From contig NZ_PGUZ01000027.1 in NCBI RefSeq assembly GCF_002860165.1, positions 1 to 64,000 of the forward strand: a DNA stretch of 64,000 nucleotides, given 5' to 3'. The position numbers and the translations under genes were made by a program. A model generated the notes under the pieces. The model saw nothing but the letters and a program-made list of their open reading frames with translations. It was not told where the DNA came from and made no database searches. Origin of the DNA: Bacillus sp. V3-13 (GTDB lineage Bacteria > Bacillota > Bacilli > Bacillales > Cytobacillaceae). Below are positions 35,104 to 44,143 of the stretch, piece after piece; the stretch's first letter is position 1, and every line of letters starts with the position of its first letter.

Positions 35104-37379
35104 AGCAAGAACAAGTCATTTATGAAAATCACTTCAGTCTCCATCACATAAATAAATATGCCAGTTTAATGGCATTAGGAAATGGCTATTTAGGTGTCCG
35201 TGCTGCACACGAAGAAGACTATGCCGAACAAACCCGCGGGATGTATGCAGCCGGCTTCTTTAATAAAGCTTCACAAAATGAACCGTCAGAGTTAGTGAAT
35301 TTACCCGATATGGCAGGAATGCGGATTGAAATCGAAGGAGAGATATTCTCACTATTAAATGGAGAAATTCTTTCTTATAAACGGATATTAAATCTTGTAA
35401 ATGGGGAGTTAAAACGTGAAGTTTTATGGAAAAACAAAGCCGGTGCACGGTTCAGCTTAGTTTTTCAACGCTTTGTTGCAAAAAATAATTTGCATTTGCT
35501 GGCCTCGAAACTGACTGTAACCAGTTTAGATCGAAAGGCTAAATTAAAAATTGTTACAGGAATTAATGCACAACAAACAAACTTCGGGAAACAGCATCTT
35601 ATTGAAGAAAAGCTGCGGGTATTTGAAGAAGAAGTGATGCAAGGAGTCTATAAAACGACTCAATCAGGACATATTGTTGCACTGGCGGCATCTTGCAGTT
35701 TCCCGGTGGAAAGCGATTTTTCTTTTGCGGCAAAAAACAGGCAATTGCAATTAACCATCAATCATGAGCTAACTTTAAATACACCATTTGTTCTTGAAAA
35801 AATCGGCACGGTTTTCACTTCACTTGATCAGGGTGAAGCCGGGAAGGATCCTGAAGCTGCAAGTGTAAACGAGTTAAGAAAGTACACATCATGCGGGTAT
35901 GATGTTTTACTCGGCATGTCAGCCCTCTATTGGAATAAATTTTGGAAAGAAAAACGTGTAAAGATCACATCGGGTCATGATTTTGATCAGGTTGCAATGG
36001 ATTTTGCCCTCTATCATTTGGAAATCATGACACCTGCGCATGATGAACGTTTCAGTGTCGGTGCCAAAGGATTGACCGGAGAAGGCTATAAAGGGCATGT
36101 TTTCTGGGATACGGAAATATTTATCGCGCCTTTTCACCTCTTTACGAAACCCGAGACAGCAAAAAAACTGTTGCGGTACCGTTATATGCATTTAAAACAA
36201 GCACAAGAAAAGGCTGCTCAAAATGGTTATCAAGGGGCTTTGTTCCCCTGGGAAAGCGCTCTTTCAGGTGAAGAAGAAACACCTGAATTTGCAGCCATTA
36301 ATATTAGAACCGGCACTCGGCAAAAGGTCGCTTCTGCTTTAGCGGAACATCATATTGTTGCGGACATCGCTTATGCTGTAGTCCAGTACTATCAAGCTAC
36401 CCTTGACGAAGAGTTTATGAAAGAAGAAGGGCTTGCCTTACTTAAAGAGACGTGCCGGTTTTGGATTAGTCGTGCAGAAGAAGATGGGGAAAAACTTTCG
36501 ATAAAAGATGTAATTGGTCCTGATGAATATACGGAACATGTTGATAACAACGCCTATACTAATTATATGGCACACTACAATGTGGAACAGGCTCTTTATT
36601 TTATGAATAAGTATGGGGATTCTGATCAGCTACTTGCGGATGAGGGCCGTCAGTTTCTTGCCCGCCTGTATTTACCGCAGCCGAACGAAAACAAGATTAT
36701 TCCCCAGGATGATACATTTTTGAGCAAACCTGAGATTGATCTGTCCGTTTATAAGCAAAAGCAGGGCAGCCAGGCAATTTTACTGGATTATTCCCGCCAG
36801 GAAGTAAATGATATGCAAATTCTGAAACAAGCGGATGTCGTTATGCTGTTATATCTTTTGCCGGAGCTGTTTCAGAATGAGGTTGCGGCCAAAAATTTGC
36901 ACTATTACGAAGAACACACCATACACGATTCGTCATTGAGTAAAGCAATTCATGCAATTGTTGCTGCACGTTGCGGCGATATCGATGCGGCTTACCGTTT
37001 CTTTCAAGAAGCTTGTTTAATAGATTTAGGTCCGAATCCTCATTCTTCGGACGAGGGAATTCACGCTGCATCCCTGGGGGCTTTATGGCTGACTGCCATC
37101 TTTGGATTTGCAAATATATCATGGAAAGATAATCATCTGTCGTTAAACCCTAAATTGCCAGCCAATTGGTCCGAACTTGCTTTTCCACTACATTGGCAGG
37201 GTGTCCGTTTAGAAATGGTGTTAACCCATCAACACATCGTGATAACGAATCCTTCCAAGCAAGATTTAATGGTGAAAATAAATGGAGTGGAATATCGTTT
37301 ATCAGAGAAAATTGAAGTCGCACTAGAAGGAGAAGACAATGCAAATTGTCACCGCACCGATTCATTTAAGAAAGTTTAG
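35100..37379 (+). CDS. ycjT: GH65 phosphorylase (YcjT-like, probable kojibiose phosphorylase)
   Basis: A 759-residue inverting disaccharide phosphorylase. An N-terminal beta-sandwich (1-270) is followed by an (alpha/alpha)6 barrel with FWDTEIFIAPFHLF and the catalytic acid Glu476 in DVIGPDEYTEHVDNNAYTN. The phosphate-binding LKQADVVMLLYLLPE is present. It would release beta-glucose-1-phosphate from an alpha-linked disaccharide, and E. coli YcjT was reported to use kojibiose. A beta-phosphoglucomutase gene follows directly, as needed for beta-glucose-1-phosphate. The C-terminal 17 residues (EGEDNANCHRTDSFKKV) look unlike the family end. Confidence 0.9.
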   Translation: MKQEQVIYENHFSLHHINKYASLMALGNGYLGVRAAHEEDYAEQTRGMYAAGFFNKASQNEPSELVNLPDMAGMRIEIEGEIFSLLNGEILSYKRILNLVNGELKREVLWKNKAGARFSLVFQRFVAKNNLHLLASKLTVTSLDRKAKLKIVTGINAQQTNFGKQHLIEEKLRVFEEEVMQGVYKTTQSGHIVALAASCSFPVESDFSFAAKNRQLQLTINHELTLNTPFVLEKIGTVFTSLDQGEAGKDPEAASVNELRKYTSCGYDVLLGMSALYWNKFWKEKRVKITSGHDFDQVAMDFALYHLEIMTPAHDERFSVGAKGLTGEGYKGHVFWDTEIFIAPFHLFTKPETAKKLLRYRYMHLKQAQEKAAQNGYQGALFPWESALSGEEETPEFAAINIRTGTRQKVASALAEHHIVADIAYAVVQYYQATLDEEFMKEEGLALLKETCRFWISRAEEDGEKLSIKDVIGPDEYTEHVDNNAYTNYMAHYNVEQALYFMNKYGDSDQLLADEGRQFLARLYLPQPNENKIIPQDDTFLSKPEIDLSVYKQKQGSQAILLDYSRQEVNDMQILKQADVVMLLYLLPELFQNEVAAKNLHYYEEHTIHDSSLSKAIHAIVAARCGDIDAAYRFFQEACLIDLGPNPHSSDEGIHAASLGALWLTAIFGFANISWKDNHLSLNPKLPANWSELAFPLHWQGVRLEMVLTHQHIVITNPSKQDLMVKINGVEYRLSEKIEVALEGEDNANCHRTDSFKKV

Positions 37380-37465
37380 CTGCAGGTTAAGTGCCGTAAG
37401 CGTTTTAAACAGGCTTCAAAATATTGGAACAGCTCGGAATGCCGAAGAAAAGAAGGAGAATCGGG

Positions 37466-38137
37466 ATGAGTAAAACAGATCTGGATGCCGTTGTATTTGA
37501 CCTGGATGGGATCATTACGGATACAGCACATTATCATTTTCTAGCCTGGAAGCAATTGGCGGCAGAACTGGGAATCAGGATAGATGAAATTTTTAACGAG
37601 AAACTAAAAGGGATCAGCCGGATGGACTCGCTTGAATTAATTTTACAAGAGGGCAATCGGCACAATGATTTCACTTTATCGGAAAAAGAAGAGTTGGCAA
37701 AAAAGAAAAATCTTAATTACTGTGTTTATTTAAAAGAATTGACACGGGAGGATGTTTTACCGGGGATTGTGGAGTTGATTTCGAATATAAAAGCAGAAGG
37801 AGTTCCGATTGGGCTTGCCTCTGTTTCGAAAAATGCCCCTGCTGTCTTAAAAGCGCTGGATCTGGAAGATGTATTTGATTATTGTGTGGATGCTGCAAAA
37901 ATAAAGAAATCGAAACCAGATCCGGAAATTTTTTTAACAGCATGTGAACAACTTGGTGCGAGACCACAACATTCAATAGGCATTGAGGATGCTGAAGCAG
38001 GAGTCGACTCCATCAAATCCAGTGGAATGTTTGCTGTTGGCGTAGGTACCGGTCTTTATAGAGCTGATTATATGGTTAAAAACACTAGTGAACTTCATTG
38101 GAACAAAATCAAAAAAGCTTATAGCTCCAAAAAATAA
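37466..38137 (+). CDS. ycjU: Beta-phosphoglucomutase (YcjU-like)
   Basis: A 223-residue HAD-superfamily enzyme with nucleophile motif AVVFDLDGIITDTAHYHF, cap-domain KGISRMDSLELIL, motif II GLASVSKN, the Lys of KIKKSKPDPEIFL, and motif III GIEDAEAGVDSIKSSGM. It converts beta-glucose-1-phosphate from the GH65 phosphorylase to glucose-6-phosphate. The ATG at 37466 is selected because AAGGAGAA lies just upstream; the in-frame extension to 37424 is unlike the family. It is the last gene of the operon, followed by a terminator. Confidence 0.93.
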   Translation: MSKTDLDAVVFDLDGIITDTAHYHFLAWKQLAAELGIRIDEIFNEKLKGISRMDSLELILQEGNRHNDFTLSEKEELAKKKNLNYCVYLKELTREDVLPGIVELISNIKAEGVPIGLASVSKNAPAVLKALDLEDVFDYCVDAAKIKKSKPDPEIFLTACEQLGARPQHSIGIEDAEAGVDSIKSSGMFAVGVGTGLYRADYMVKNTSELHWNKIKKAYSSKK

Positions 38138-38148
38138 TCATTCAAAAA

Positions 38149-38179
38149 AGAACGTGAAGGGCCCCCTCCACGTTCTTTT
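38149..38179 (+). terminator. Terminator of the ycj-like operon
   Basis: AAGAACGTG (38149-38157) pairs with CACGTTCTT (38169-38177), followed by TTCT. An A-run precedes the stem, so it may work on both strands. Confidence 0.8.
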
Positions 38180-38231
38180 CTATGTATGTTTTTTACAAAA
38201 GGGATATAAATGAGAGATCAACAAGTTCAAT

Positions 38232-38260
38232 AAAGGAACAGGATTGATTCCTGTTCCTTT
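38232..38260 (-). terminator. Hairpin after the GT4 gene
   Basis: A 12-bp perfect stem AAAGGAACAGGA (38232-38243) pairs with TCCTGTTCCTTT (38249-38260), beginning 13 bases beyond the minus-strand glycosyltransferase stop. The T-tract is weak (CCTTTATT). Confidence 0.6.
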
Positions 38261-38272
38261 GTTGAGAATTAA

Positions 38273-39415
38273 TCATGCATATTTTTGTTCGTTGATTTCA
38301 CGAATAACTGTAGAATAAGACCAGAGTAAATGTTCAAAAATGGTATACCAGCTTTGTGTAAGAGCGTATTTTCTTCCTTCCAGCCCCATTTGGATTCTCA
38401 AACTATCATTTTTTATAAGTTGAGTAACCGCGTTTGCAAATTCGTGCGCGTTACCCGGTGTACATAAATTCCCTGTAATCCCTTTTTGAATAATGTTTTT
38501 TACGCCGCCTGAATCGGCACCAATCACAGGTGTTCCACTCGCCAAAGCTTCAAGTACGACATTGCCAAATGTTTCAGTCGGAGAAGGGAAAACAAATAGG
38601 TCTGAGGCAGAATAAACTTCAGCTAAATCCTGGCCTTTTAAATATCCGGTAAAGAGCATGTTATCCGGCGCTTCATGTTCAAGTTCTTCACGTAAAGGGC
38701 CATCTCCGATCACGAGCCATTGAATTTGTCCGCTTATTTGGGCTGGCAGTAATTGTGCCGCTGCCAGTAGTGTTTTCAAATCTTTCTCAGGTGCCAGCCT
38801 GCCAACATAGGTAAGCAGGTACTTTCTTTTGATTCCATAATTCTTGCGGACTTTCAATTTATCATAATGGGGATGAAAAAGCTGGCAATCGACACCTCTT
38901 CCCCAAATTTCGAGATTTGTAAAGCCGCGCCGTTTGAGCTGATTTAATGTTTCATGCGACGGGACAAAAAGTTTTTTAAATGGCCGATGAAACCAATTCA
39001 TATATTTCCAAACAATTGCGGAGAGAAATTCGAGATTGTAGAACTGCAAGTAGTAATCGAAATTAGTATGATAAGAGCCTACTAGTGGTATATTTAATTT
39101 TTTTGCATAATAGATACCGCAAAGGCCAATGTTAAACGGGGTTGCTACATGGATTAGATCCGGAGAGAAATGCTCCAATTCCGACTTTAGATGCAGAAGA
39201 TTTGGAAAGGCCAGGCGGCATTCGGGATAGATGAAAAACGGGAGACTCTTAAAACGATGAATATGGTCGGAGACATATTCACCGGACCCCGTCTTGGGGG
39301 CAAAGATTTTAAAGGTTATATTTTGATCACTTAAATAGTTGGTAAAACGCTTTAGCGTCCGGGCGACCCCATTAATATCAGGATCATAGGTATCTGTGAA
39401 AATGGCAATCTTCAT
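38273..39415 (-). CDS. GT4 glycosyltransferase
   Basis: A 380-residue GT-B enzyme of family GT4. The N-terminal domain has IFTDTYDPDINGVARTLKR and VATPFNIGLCGIYYAKKL. The C-terminal donor domain has TYVGRLAPEKDLKTLL, VIGDGPLREELE and the EX7E region PSPTETFGNVVLEALASGTP. It resembles bacterial mannosyl- or glucosyl-diacylglycerol transferases. The ATG at 39415 overlaps the PAP2 stop as ATGA and has GGAGG nine bases upstream. It is the third gene of a ugd-PAP2-GT operon, suggesting transfer of a sugar, possibly glucuronate, onto a membrane lipid or wall polymer (inference). Confidence 0.87.
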   Translation of the reverse strand: MKIAIFTDTYDPDINGVARTLKRFTNYLSDQNITFKIFAPKTGSGEYVSDHIHRFKSLPFFIYPECRLAFPNLLHLKSELEHFSPDLIHVATPFNIGLCGIYYAKKLNIPLVGSYHTNFDYYLQFYNLEFLSAIVWKYMNWFHRPFKKLFVPSHETLNQLKRRGFTNLEIWGRGVDCQLFHPHYDKLKVRKNYGIKRKYLLTYVGRLAPEKDLKTLLAAAQLLPAQISGQIQWLVIGDGPLREELEHEAPDNMLFTGYLKGQDLAEVYSASDLFVFPSPTETFGNVVLEALASGTPVIGADSGGVKNIIQKGITGNLCTPGNAHEFANAVTQLIKNDSLRIQMGLEGRKYALTQSWYTIFEHLLWSYSTVIREINEQKYA

Positions 39416-39957
39416 ATCGTCCAACCTCCATAAATACCTGATAAATCATAGCAAAAGCCTGCAACCGATGAGCCGAGGATCATCCCGGAAATGACATCCG
39501 AAGGATAATGAAGTCCTAAATAAATTCTCGAGATGCCAACGCAAAGACCTAACGGAATGAGGATGAATGCCAGTGCCGGTATATGAATCACAAACGGCAT
39601 AATCACCGAAAATATTGCTGTTGTATGTCCGGACGGAAAAGAATGGTCTTGTAACGGATTGGCCGGGATCTTCGTTTTTTCCAACATTAAATAAGGCCTT
39701 TTCCGGGGATACAGCTTTTTTACAATACTGACAGGGATATGACTGAATAAAAGGGCAAGTGCGCTGGCAATCGCAGTTATTCTTGTTTGGCTCGTCGAAA
39801 AGATCATCATGATCAGCACCGTTCCAATCGTAAATGCAGCTCCACCAATGTGAGTAATGGTCCGGAAAAACAGATTTAAATACTTATTGTCAAAGTAGCG
39901 ATTTACTCCTTGAAATACTCGACATTCAAAGTCATAACAGGCACGCAATAAACTCAT
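39412..39957 (-). CDS. PAP2-family membrane phosphatase
   Basis: A 181-residue integral membrane phosphatase. The three phosphatase motifs are present: KKLYPRKRP (KX6RP), FPSGHTTA (PSGH) and SRIYLGLHYPSD (SRX5HX3D), separated by hydrophobic spans. Members dephosphorylate undecaprenyl pyrophosphate or phosphatidic acid-type lipids. The start at 39957 or 39960 (tandem ATG) is placed by AGGGGG just upstream. The intergenic distance to ugd is 28 bases. It may recycle the lipid carrier or lipid phosphate used by the neighbouring glycosyltransferase. Confidence 0.88.
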   Translation of the reverse strand: MSLLRACYDFECRVFQGVNRYFDNKYLNLFFRTITHIGGAAFTIGTVLIMMIFSTSQTRITAIASALALLFSHIPVSIVKKLYPRKRPYLMLEKTKIPANPLQDHSFPSGHTTAIFSVIMPFVIHIPALAFILIPLGLCVGISRIYLGLHYPSDVISGMILGSSVAGFCYDLSGIYGGWTI

Positions 39958-39985
39958 CATCCAACCCCCTATATGGTATAAAACC

Positions 39986-41317
39986 TCAGATGCTGCTATT
40001 TTTCGTGTATTTTGGTGTAACAGCTGGTCGCCCGATCGATATATAAGTAATCGGGTGCTTTTCAATCTCTGTCAAGGAATAACAATTTCGCCCATCGATT
40101 ACGATCGGTTCGTTCATATACATTTCATATATTTCTAACGGAGCATGCTTAATTTGTTCCCACTCTGTCGCAATAATGGCTGCCTCTGCATCTGCAAGGG
40201 CCTCGCGGATATCCGTTGTATACCCGATTGAGTTTCCGAGCACTTTCTGTGCATTTGGTATCGCAATTGGATCAAAAGCTGTAACAATCGCACCCTCTTC
40301 AAGTAATTCTTGCACAATCGTTAAGGAAGCTGCTTCGCGGACATCATCTGTATCCGGTTTAAACGCGAGACCGAGCAAGGCCACCTTTTTTCCTTTTAGG
40401 CTTCCCAAGATTTCCTTGGCTCTGGCCACTGGCAATGACATTTGGCGATTGTTTACTGCGATGACGGATTTGAGCAACTCAAATGGATGTTGAACATTGC
40501 CGGCAATCTGAACAAGGGCTTTCGTATCCTTCGGAAAGCAGGAGCCGCCATATCCAATACCCGCTTGCAGAAAATTGTGCCCAATCCGCTGGTCTTTGCC
40601 GATTCCGTATGCGACCTCTTCGATATTTGCGCCAACTTTTTCACAAATCGCGGCAATTTCATTGATAAAGCTGATTTTCGTTGCCAGAAACGCATTAGAA
40701 GCGTACTTTATCATTTCCGCACTCTTCACATCGGTTTTTATAATAGGCGTCTTCAGAGGAAGATAAATTTGTTCCAAAACCGCTGCTGCTTCGGGACTAT
40801 CAGTGCCAATCACAATCCGGTCTCCATGGAAAAAATCAAGGACCGCTGAGCCTTCGCGAAGAAATTCCGGGTTTGAGACCACCTCAACCTGGAGATAAGG
40901 CGGCTTTATACTCTGGATAATCTGTTTGATTTGCTCATTTGTTCCAACGGGAACGGTGCTTTTCGTACAGACGATCACATCATTAGTAATATACTGAGCT
41001 ATTGTTGCAGCTGCCACATGGATGTACTCCAGATTGGCAGTGCCATCCGCTTGTTCTGGTGTTCCAACGGCAATAAAAACGATGTCGGCTTTTTCATACG
41101 CCCATTGCGGATCCGTTGTGAATTGTAGCCGTCCGCTGCCCAGATTTTGTTCCAGAAGGGATTCCAGCCCGGGCTCATATATTGGAGAACGTCCGGCTTG
41201 GAGCATGGTAATCTTCTCTTCCTGAATATCTATACATGTCACTTGATGGCCCAATTCAGCTAAACAGACACCTGTCACCAAACCAACATAACCGACTCCT
41301 GCTATCGTAATATTCAT
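39986..41317 (-). CDS. ugd: UDP-glucose 6-dehydrogenase
   Basis: A 443-residue enzyme oxidising UDP-glucose to UDP-glucuronate with two NAD. The N-terminal Rossmann motif is ITIAGVGYVGLVTGVCLAEL. The catalytic Cys260 lies in GYGGSCFPKDTKAL. The central helix and C-terminal UDP-binding domain (LLGLAFKPDTDDVREAAS, FDPIA) are complete. It is the first gene of the minus-strand operon with a PAP2 phosphatase and GT4 transferase, implying that UDP-glucuronate feeds a glucuronate-containing glycolipid or anionic wall polymer such as teichuronic acid. Confidence 0.95.
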   Translation of the reverse strand: MNITIAGVGYVGLVTGVCLAELGHQVTCIDIQEEKITMLQAGRSPIYEPGLESLLEQNLGSGRLQFTTDPQWAYEKADIVFIAVGTPEQADGTANLEYIHVAAATIAQYITNDVIVCTKSTVPVGTNEQIKQIIQSIKPPYLQVEVVSNPEFLREGSAVLDFFHGDRIVIGTDSPEAAAVLEQIYLPLKTPIIKTDVKSAEMIKYASNAFLATKISFINEIAAICEKVGANIEEVAYGIGKDQRIGHNFLQAGIGYGGSCFPKDTKALVQIAGNVQHPFELLKSVIAVNNRQMSLPVARAKEILGSLKGKKVALLGLAFKPDTDDVREAASLTIVQELLEEGAIVTAFDPIAIPNAQKVLGNSIGYTTDIREALADAEAAIIATEWEQIKHAPLEIYEMYMNEPIVIDGRNCYSLTEIEKHPITYISIGRPAVTPKYTKNSSI

Positions 41318-41444
41318 TCAAATCCCCCTGGCAAATAAAGTTTGCTTATATTCATTTTATTAAAGGAAATGCATGTTTTTCTTGACCCAGTGTTAAGAAA
41401 TTGTAAAAATTTTGTATGTAAACAGATTGTTTTTGAACACAGCT

Positions 41445-42542
41445 CTAATCTTCACTGTCACTCATTCGATAAATCCAAACAGCGAGCTGCAAGGGAATCG
41501 CATCGCTTAATAATTGCGGGTTATAACCTGTAAGCTCCTTGATTTTCTTGATCCTGTAAACAAGGGAGTTTCGATGAATATACATATTGTTGGCGCACTC
41601 CCCAATATTAAGATTGGCTGCGAAAAAATGCTCCAGGGTTGCGATCAGTTTTTCTGGTAAATTGCCAAGAACGCGGTTGGAAAATTGCCGCTTCGCGCGT
41701 TCATCGAGGTGAACGAGGAGAGCTTTCATTTCAACTTCAGAATATGTTGTGATCACTTGTTCGTTGCTTGCCAATAGTAGAGTACTTAGGGATTCTTGAT
41801 AGGAATGGCGGATGTGTGTTTGAGCGCTTGCAATAGAACCAATTCCTATATGCACAGAAATATGTTTAGAATGCAGTTGCTTGGAAGCTAACGCCAATTT
41901 TTTTATAAAGCTTGTTTCCGGCATGTTTGACGTTAAAATAAATAAGCGGTTAGCGGTTGAAAATCCAATCAGTGCTTGTTTAACAGCAAAAATATCCTCA
42001 AATATCTGTATAATTTCTGTGTTTTTTAACTGGTTTATTCCTATTTCCACCAACCCGACTTGAAACGGTGCTTCCATTTCTATCCCGAGCAAATTGAGCC
42101 TTTGTTTAATCGTGTCGATATGATCTCTATCCTTCAGTAAGTCCTCAAAGACCTGTTCTTTTAAGCGCTGCCTCCACTCGATCTGCGCGGCAAGAAAAGC
42201 CTGGTGAATCATCATTTCGGTGATCATTTTCACCAGCTCGCCAAACTCCCTTACTTCCGTAGTATCTCCAGTTATTCCGATGACACCAATAATAAGGTCC
42301 TGAAATTGGATAGGCAGATTAATTCCCGGATGGGCCCCGCTCCATTCGTGCAAATTGCTTTCATTTATAATTAAAGGTTCACCTGTTCGCAGCACTTCTA
42401 ATGCTCCAAAGTGTACTTGATCAATGCGGTCCGGGTCGCCTGAAGCAATAATCGTTCCTGTCTCATCCATAATATTAATATTCCGATTTAAACGGATCAT
42501 CGTTTGTTCGACAATTTCTTTCGCCATCTCCCGGGTTAACAT
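41445..42542 (-). CDS. CdaR-family sugar diacid regulator
   Basis: A 365-residue regulator. The N-terminal diacid recognition domain reads LTREMAKEIVEQTMIRLNRN and MDETGTIIASGDPDRI. A central GGDEF-like domain follows, then a C-terminal PucR-type helix-turn-helix with NIGECANNMYIHRNSLVYRI. CdaR-type proteins activate glycerate, glucarate or glycolate genes. The start at 42542 is chosen because AAGGATGGGG lies upstream and the protein then begins like other CdaR members. It is divergent from glycerate kinase, its most probable target. Confidence 0.92.
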   Translation of the reverse strand: MLTREMAKEIVEQTMIRLNRNINIMDETGTIIASGDPDRIDQVHFGALEVLRTGEPLIINESNLHEWSGAHPGINLPIQFQDLIIGVIGITGDTTEVREFGELVKMITEMMIHQAFLAAQIEWRQRLKEQVFEDLLKDRDHIDTIKQRLNLLGIEMEAPFQVGLVEIGINQLKNTEIIQIFEDIFAVKQALIGFSTANRLFILTSNMPETSFIKKLALASKQLHSKHISVHIGIGSIASAQTHIRHSYQESLSTLLLASNEQVITTYSEVEMKALLVHLDERAKRQFSNRVLGNLPEKLIATLEHFFAANLNIGECANNMYIHRNSLVYRIKKIKELTGYNPQLLSDAIPLQLAVWIYRMSDSED

Positions 42543-42692
42543 ATGACCCCATCCTTGCCATAAAGATTTATTATTTATTATAGACAAAAAAATCCCGAAA
42601 TCTATAATATTTTTTATTGATATAAACCGATGAATTGATAGTTTCCGCAGACTATAATAAAAATAAAATATTTATATAAGGTGGGACATTGC

Positions 42693-43823
42693 ATGAAGGT
42701 TGTTATTGCGCCCGACTCTTTCAAAGGATCTTTAACAGCATATGAAGCAGCACTGGCAATTGAAAAAGGCGTCAAAAAAGCGGCGCCGGAAGTTGATGCG
42801 GTTTTAGTACCGGTTGCAGATGGGGGAGAGGGAACAATGGACAGTTTAGTGGCTGCAACCAACGGCAGGAAGGTAGATGTGATTGTGAACGGACCCTTGG
42901 GTGGAGAAGTTAAAGCAGCGTATGGAATTCTCGGGGACCAACAAACATGCATCATTGAAATGGCGAGCGCTTCAGGGTTGTGCCTGATAACCTCTGAACA
43001 GCGCAATCCCATGGCTGCGACGACTTTCGGAACAGGACAATTGATTAAAAAAGCGCTGGATGATGGCTGTCGCAAATTTATTCTGGCTATTGGCGGCAGC
43101 GCTACTAACGATGGCGGGGTTGGGATGCTGCAGGCTCTCGGCATGAGATTGCTGGACTCTCACAGTGTTTCAATCGGTTTTGGCGGTGCTGAGCTATCCC
43201 GGATTGCGACCATTGACGATCGGGACTTTGACCCGCGCATTGCCGAGGCGGAATTTTTGATTGCGACAGATGTACAAAACCCTTTAGTCGGCCCAGATGG
43301 AGCGACCTATGTATTTGGACCGCAAAAAGGGGCAACTGTTGAAATGTTGGAAATCCTTGATGCGAATCTGCAGCATTGGGCTGATTTAGTTGAAGAAAAG
43401 ACCGGAATTCGGCTGCATGATAAACCGGGTGCCGGTGCGGCCGGGGGCATCGGCGGAGCCTTTCAGGCGTTTTTTCCGGCAGTAACGAAAAGGGGAATAG
43501 ATATCGTCATCGAGTATACAGGACTGGCGGAAAAATTATCCGGAGCCGACTGCGTCTTTACGGGAGAAGGCCAAATTGACTTTCAAACGGCTTCAGGTAA
43601 AACACCAATGGGAGTTGCAGAGGAAGCAAAGAAAAATGGAATTCCCGTTTTTGTTCTGTCCGGATCGATTGGAAAGGGAATTGAAACGTTGTACGAACAT
43701 GGGATCCATAGTGTGCACAGTATTGTAAACGCTCCGATGACGCTTCAAGAAGCGATCGAAAGAGCAGCCGGACTTCTCGAGCAATCCGCGGAGCAAGTCA
43801 TGCGCACATACTTGGCACCTTAG
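42693..43823 (+). CDS. glxK: Glycerate kinase
   Basis: A 376-residue GlxK/GarK-type kinase. It begins KVVIAPDSFKGSLTAYEAA, has VADGGEGTMDSLVAATNG, LAIGGSATNDGGVGMLQALG and GAGAAGGIGGAFQAFF, and ends with FTGEGQIDFQTASGKTPMG. It phosphorylates D-glycerate, usually to 2-phosphoglycerate, feeding lower glycolysis. The ATG at 42693 has AAGGTGGG upstream. It is divergent from CdaR, and 4.6 kb from a probable glucosylglycerate phosphorylase whose product would be its substrate. A strong terminator follows. Confidence 0.93.
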   Translation: MKVVIAPDSFKGSLTAYEAALAIEKGVKKAAPEVDAVLVPVADGGEGTMDSLVAATNGRKVDVIVNGPLGGEVKAAYGILGDQQTCIIEMASASGLCLITSEQRNPMAATTFGTGQLIKKALDDGCRKFILAIGGSATNDGGVGMLQALGMRLLDSHSVSIGFGGAELSRIATIDDRDFDPRIAEAEFLIATDVQNPLVGPDGATYVFGPQKGATVEMLEILDANLQHWADLVEEKTGIRLHDKPGAGAAGGIGGAFQAFFPAVTKRGIDIVIEYTGLAEKLSGADCVFTGEGQIDFQTASGKTPMGVAEEAKKNGIPVFVLSGSIGKGIETLYEHGIHSVHSIVNAPMTLQEAIERAAGLLEQSAEQVMRTYLAP

Positions 43824-43833
43824 GCATTAGGAG

Positions 43834-43866
43834 ACAGAGAGATGGGATGAGGCTCTCTGTTTTTTT
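43834..43866 (+). terminator. Terminator of the glycerate kinase gene
   Basis: ACAGAGAG (43834-43841) pairs with CTCTCTGT (43853-43860), followed by TTTTTT. The rest of 43867-44143 has no gene; TTAAAGCGATAGCA at 43941-43954 resembles a cre site with one mismatch. Confidence 0.85.
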
Positions 43867-44143
43867 GTGTTTGCATCTGCATAATTTCGTCAGAATTGAT
43901 CTATTGAAACTTTTGAAATTCTGCTTTGTATTAGATATTGTTAAAGCGATAGCAATATTTTGAAGTTTCAAGCCGGGTTAGACCGGTTTCAGATTTCAAC
44001 AAACGGCATATTAGAATCAATGTTTTAGGGAACAATTAGCAAAGCAGCATTTTTAATGGATCATCACCTTTTTTAAAATATTTACATACTTTTTGAAACA
44101 AGATCTGAATCAGAGCTTTCTGCTTGTTTGGAGGAGATTTTAA

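Noticed and set aside
42614-43144. 176-codon open frame antisense to glycerate kinase
   Set aside because: Mirror of the kinase coding sequence with Pro/Ser-rich composition and no start signal.
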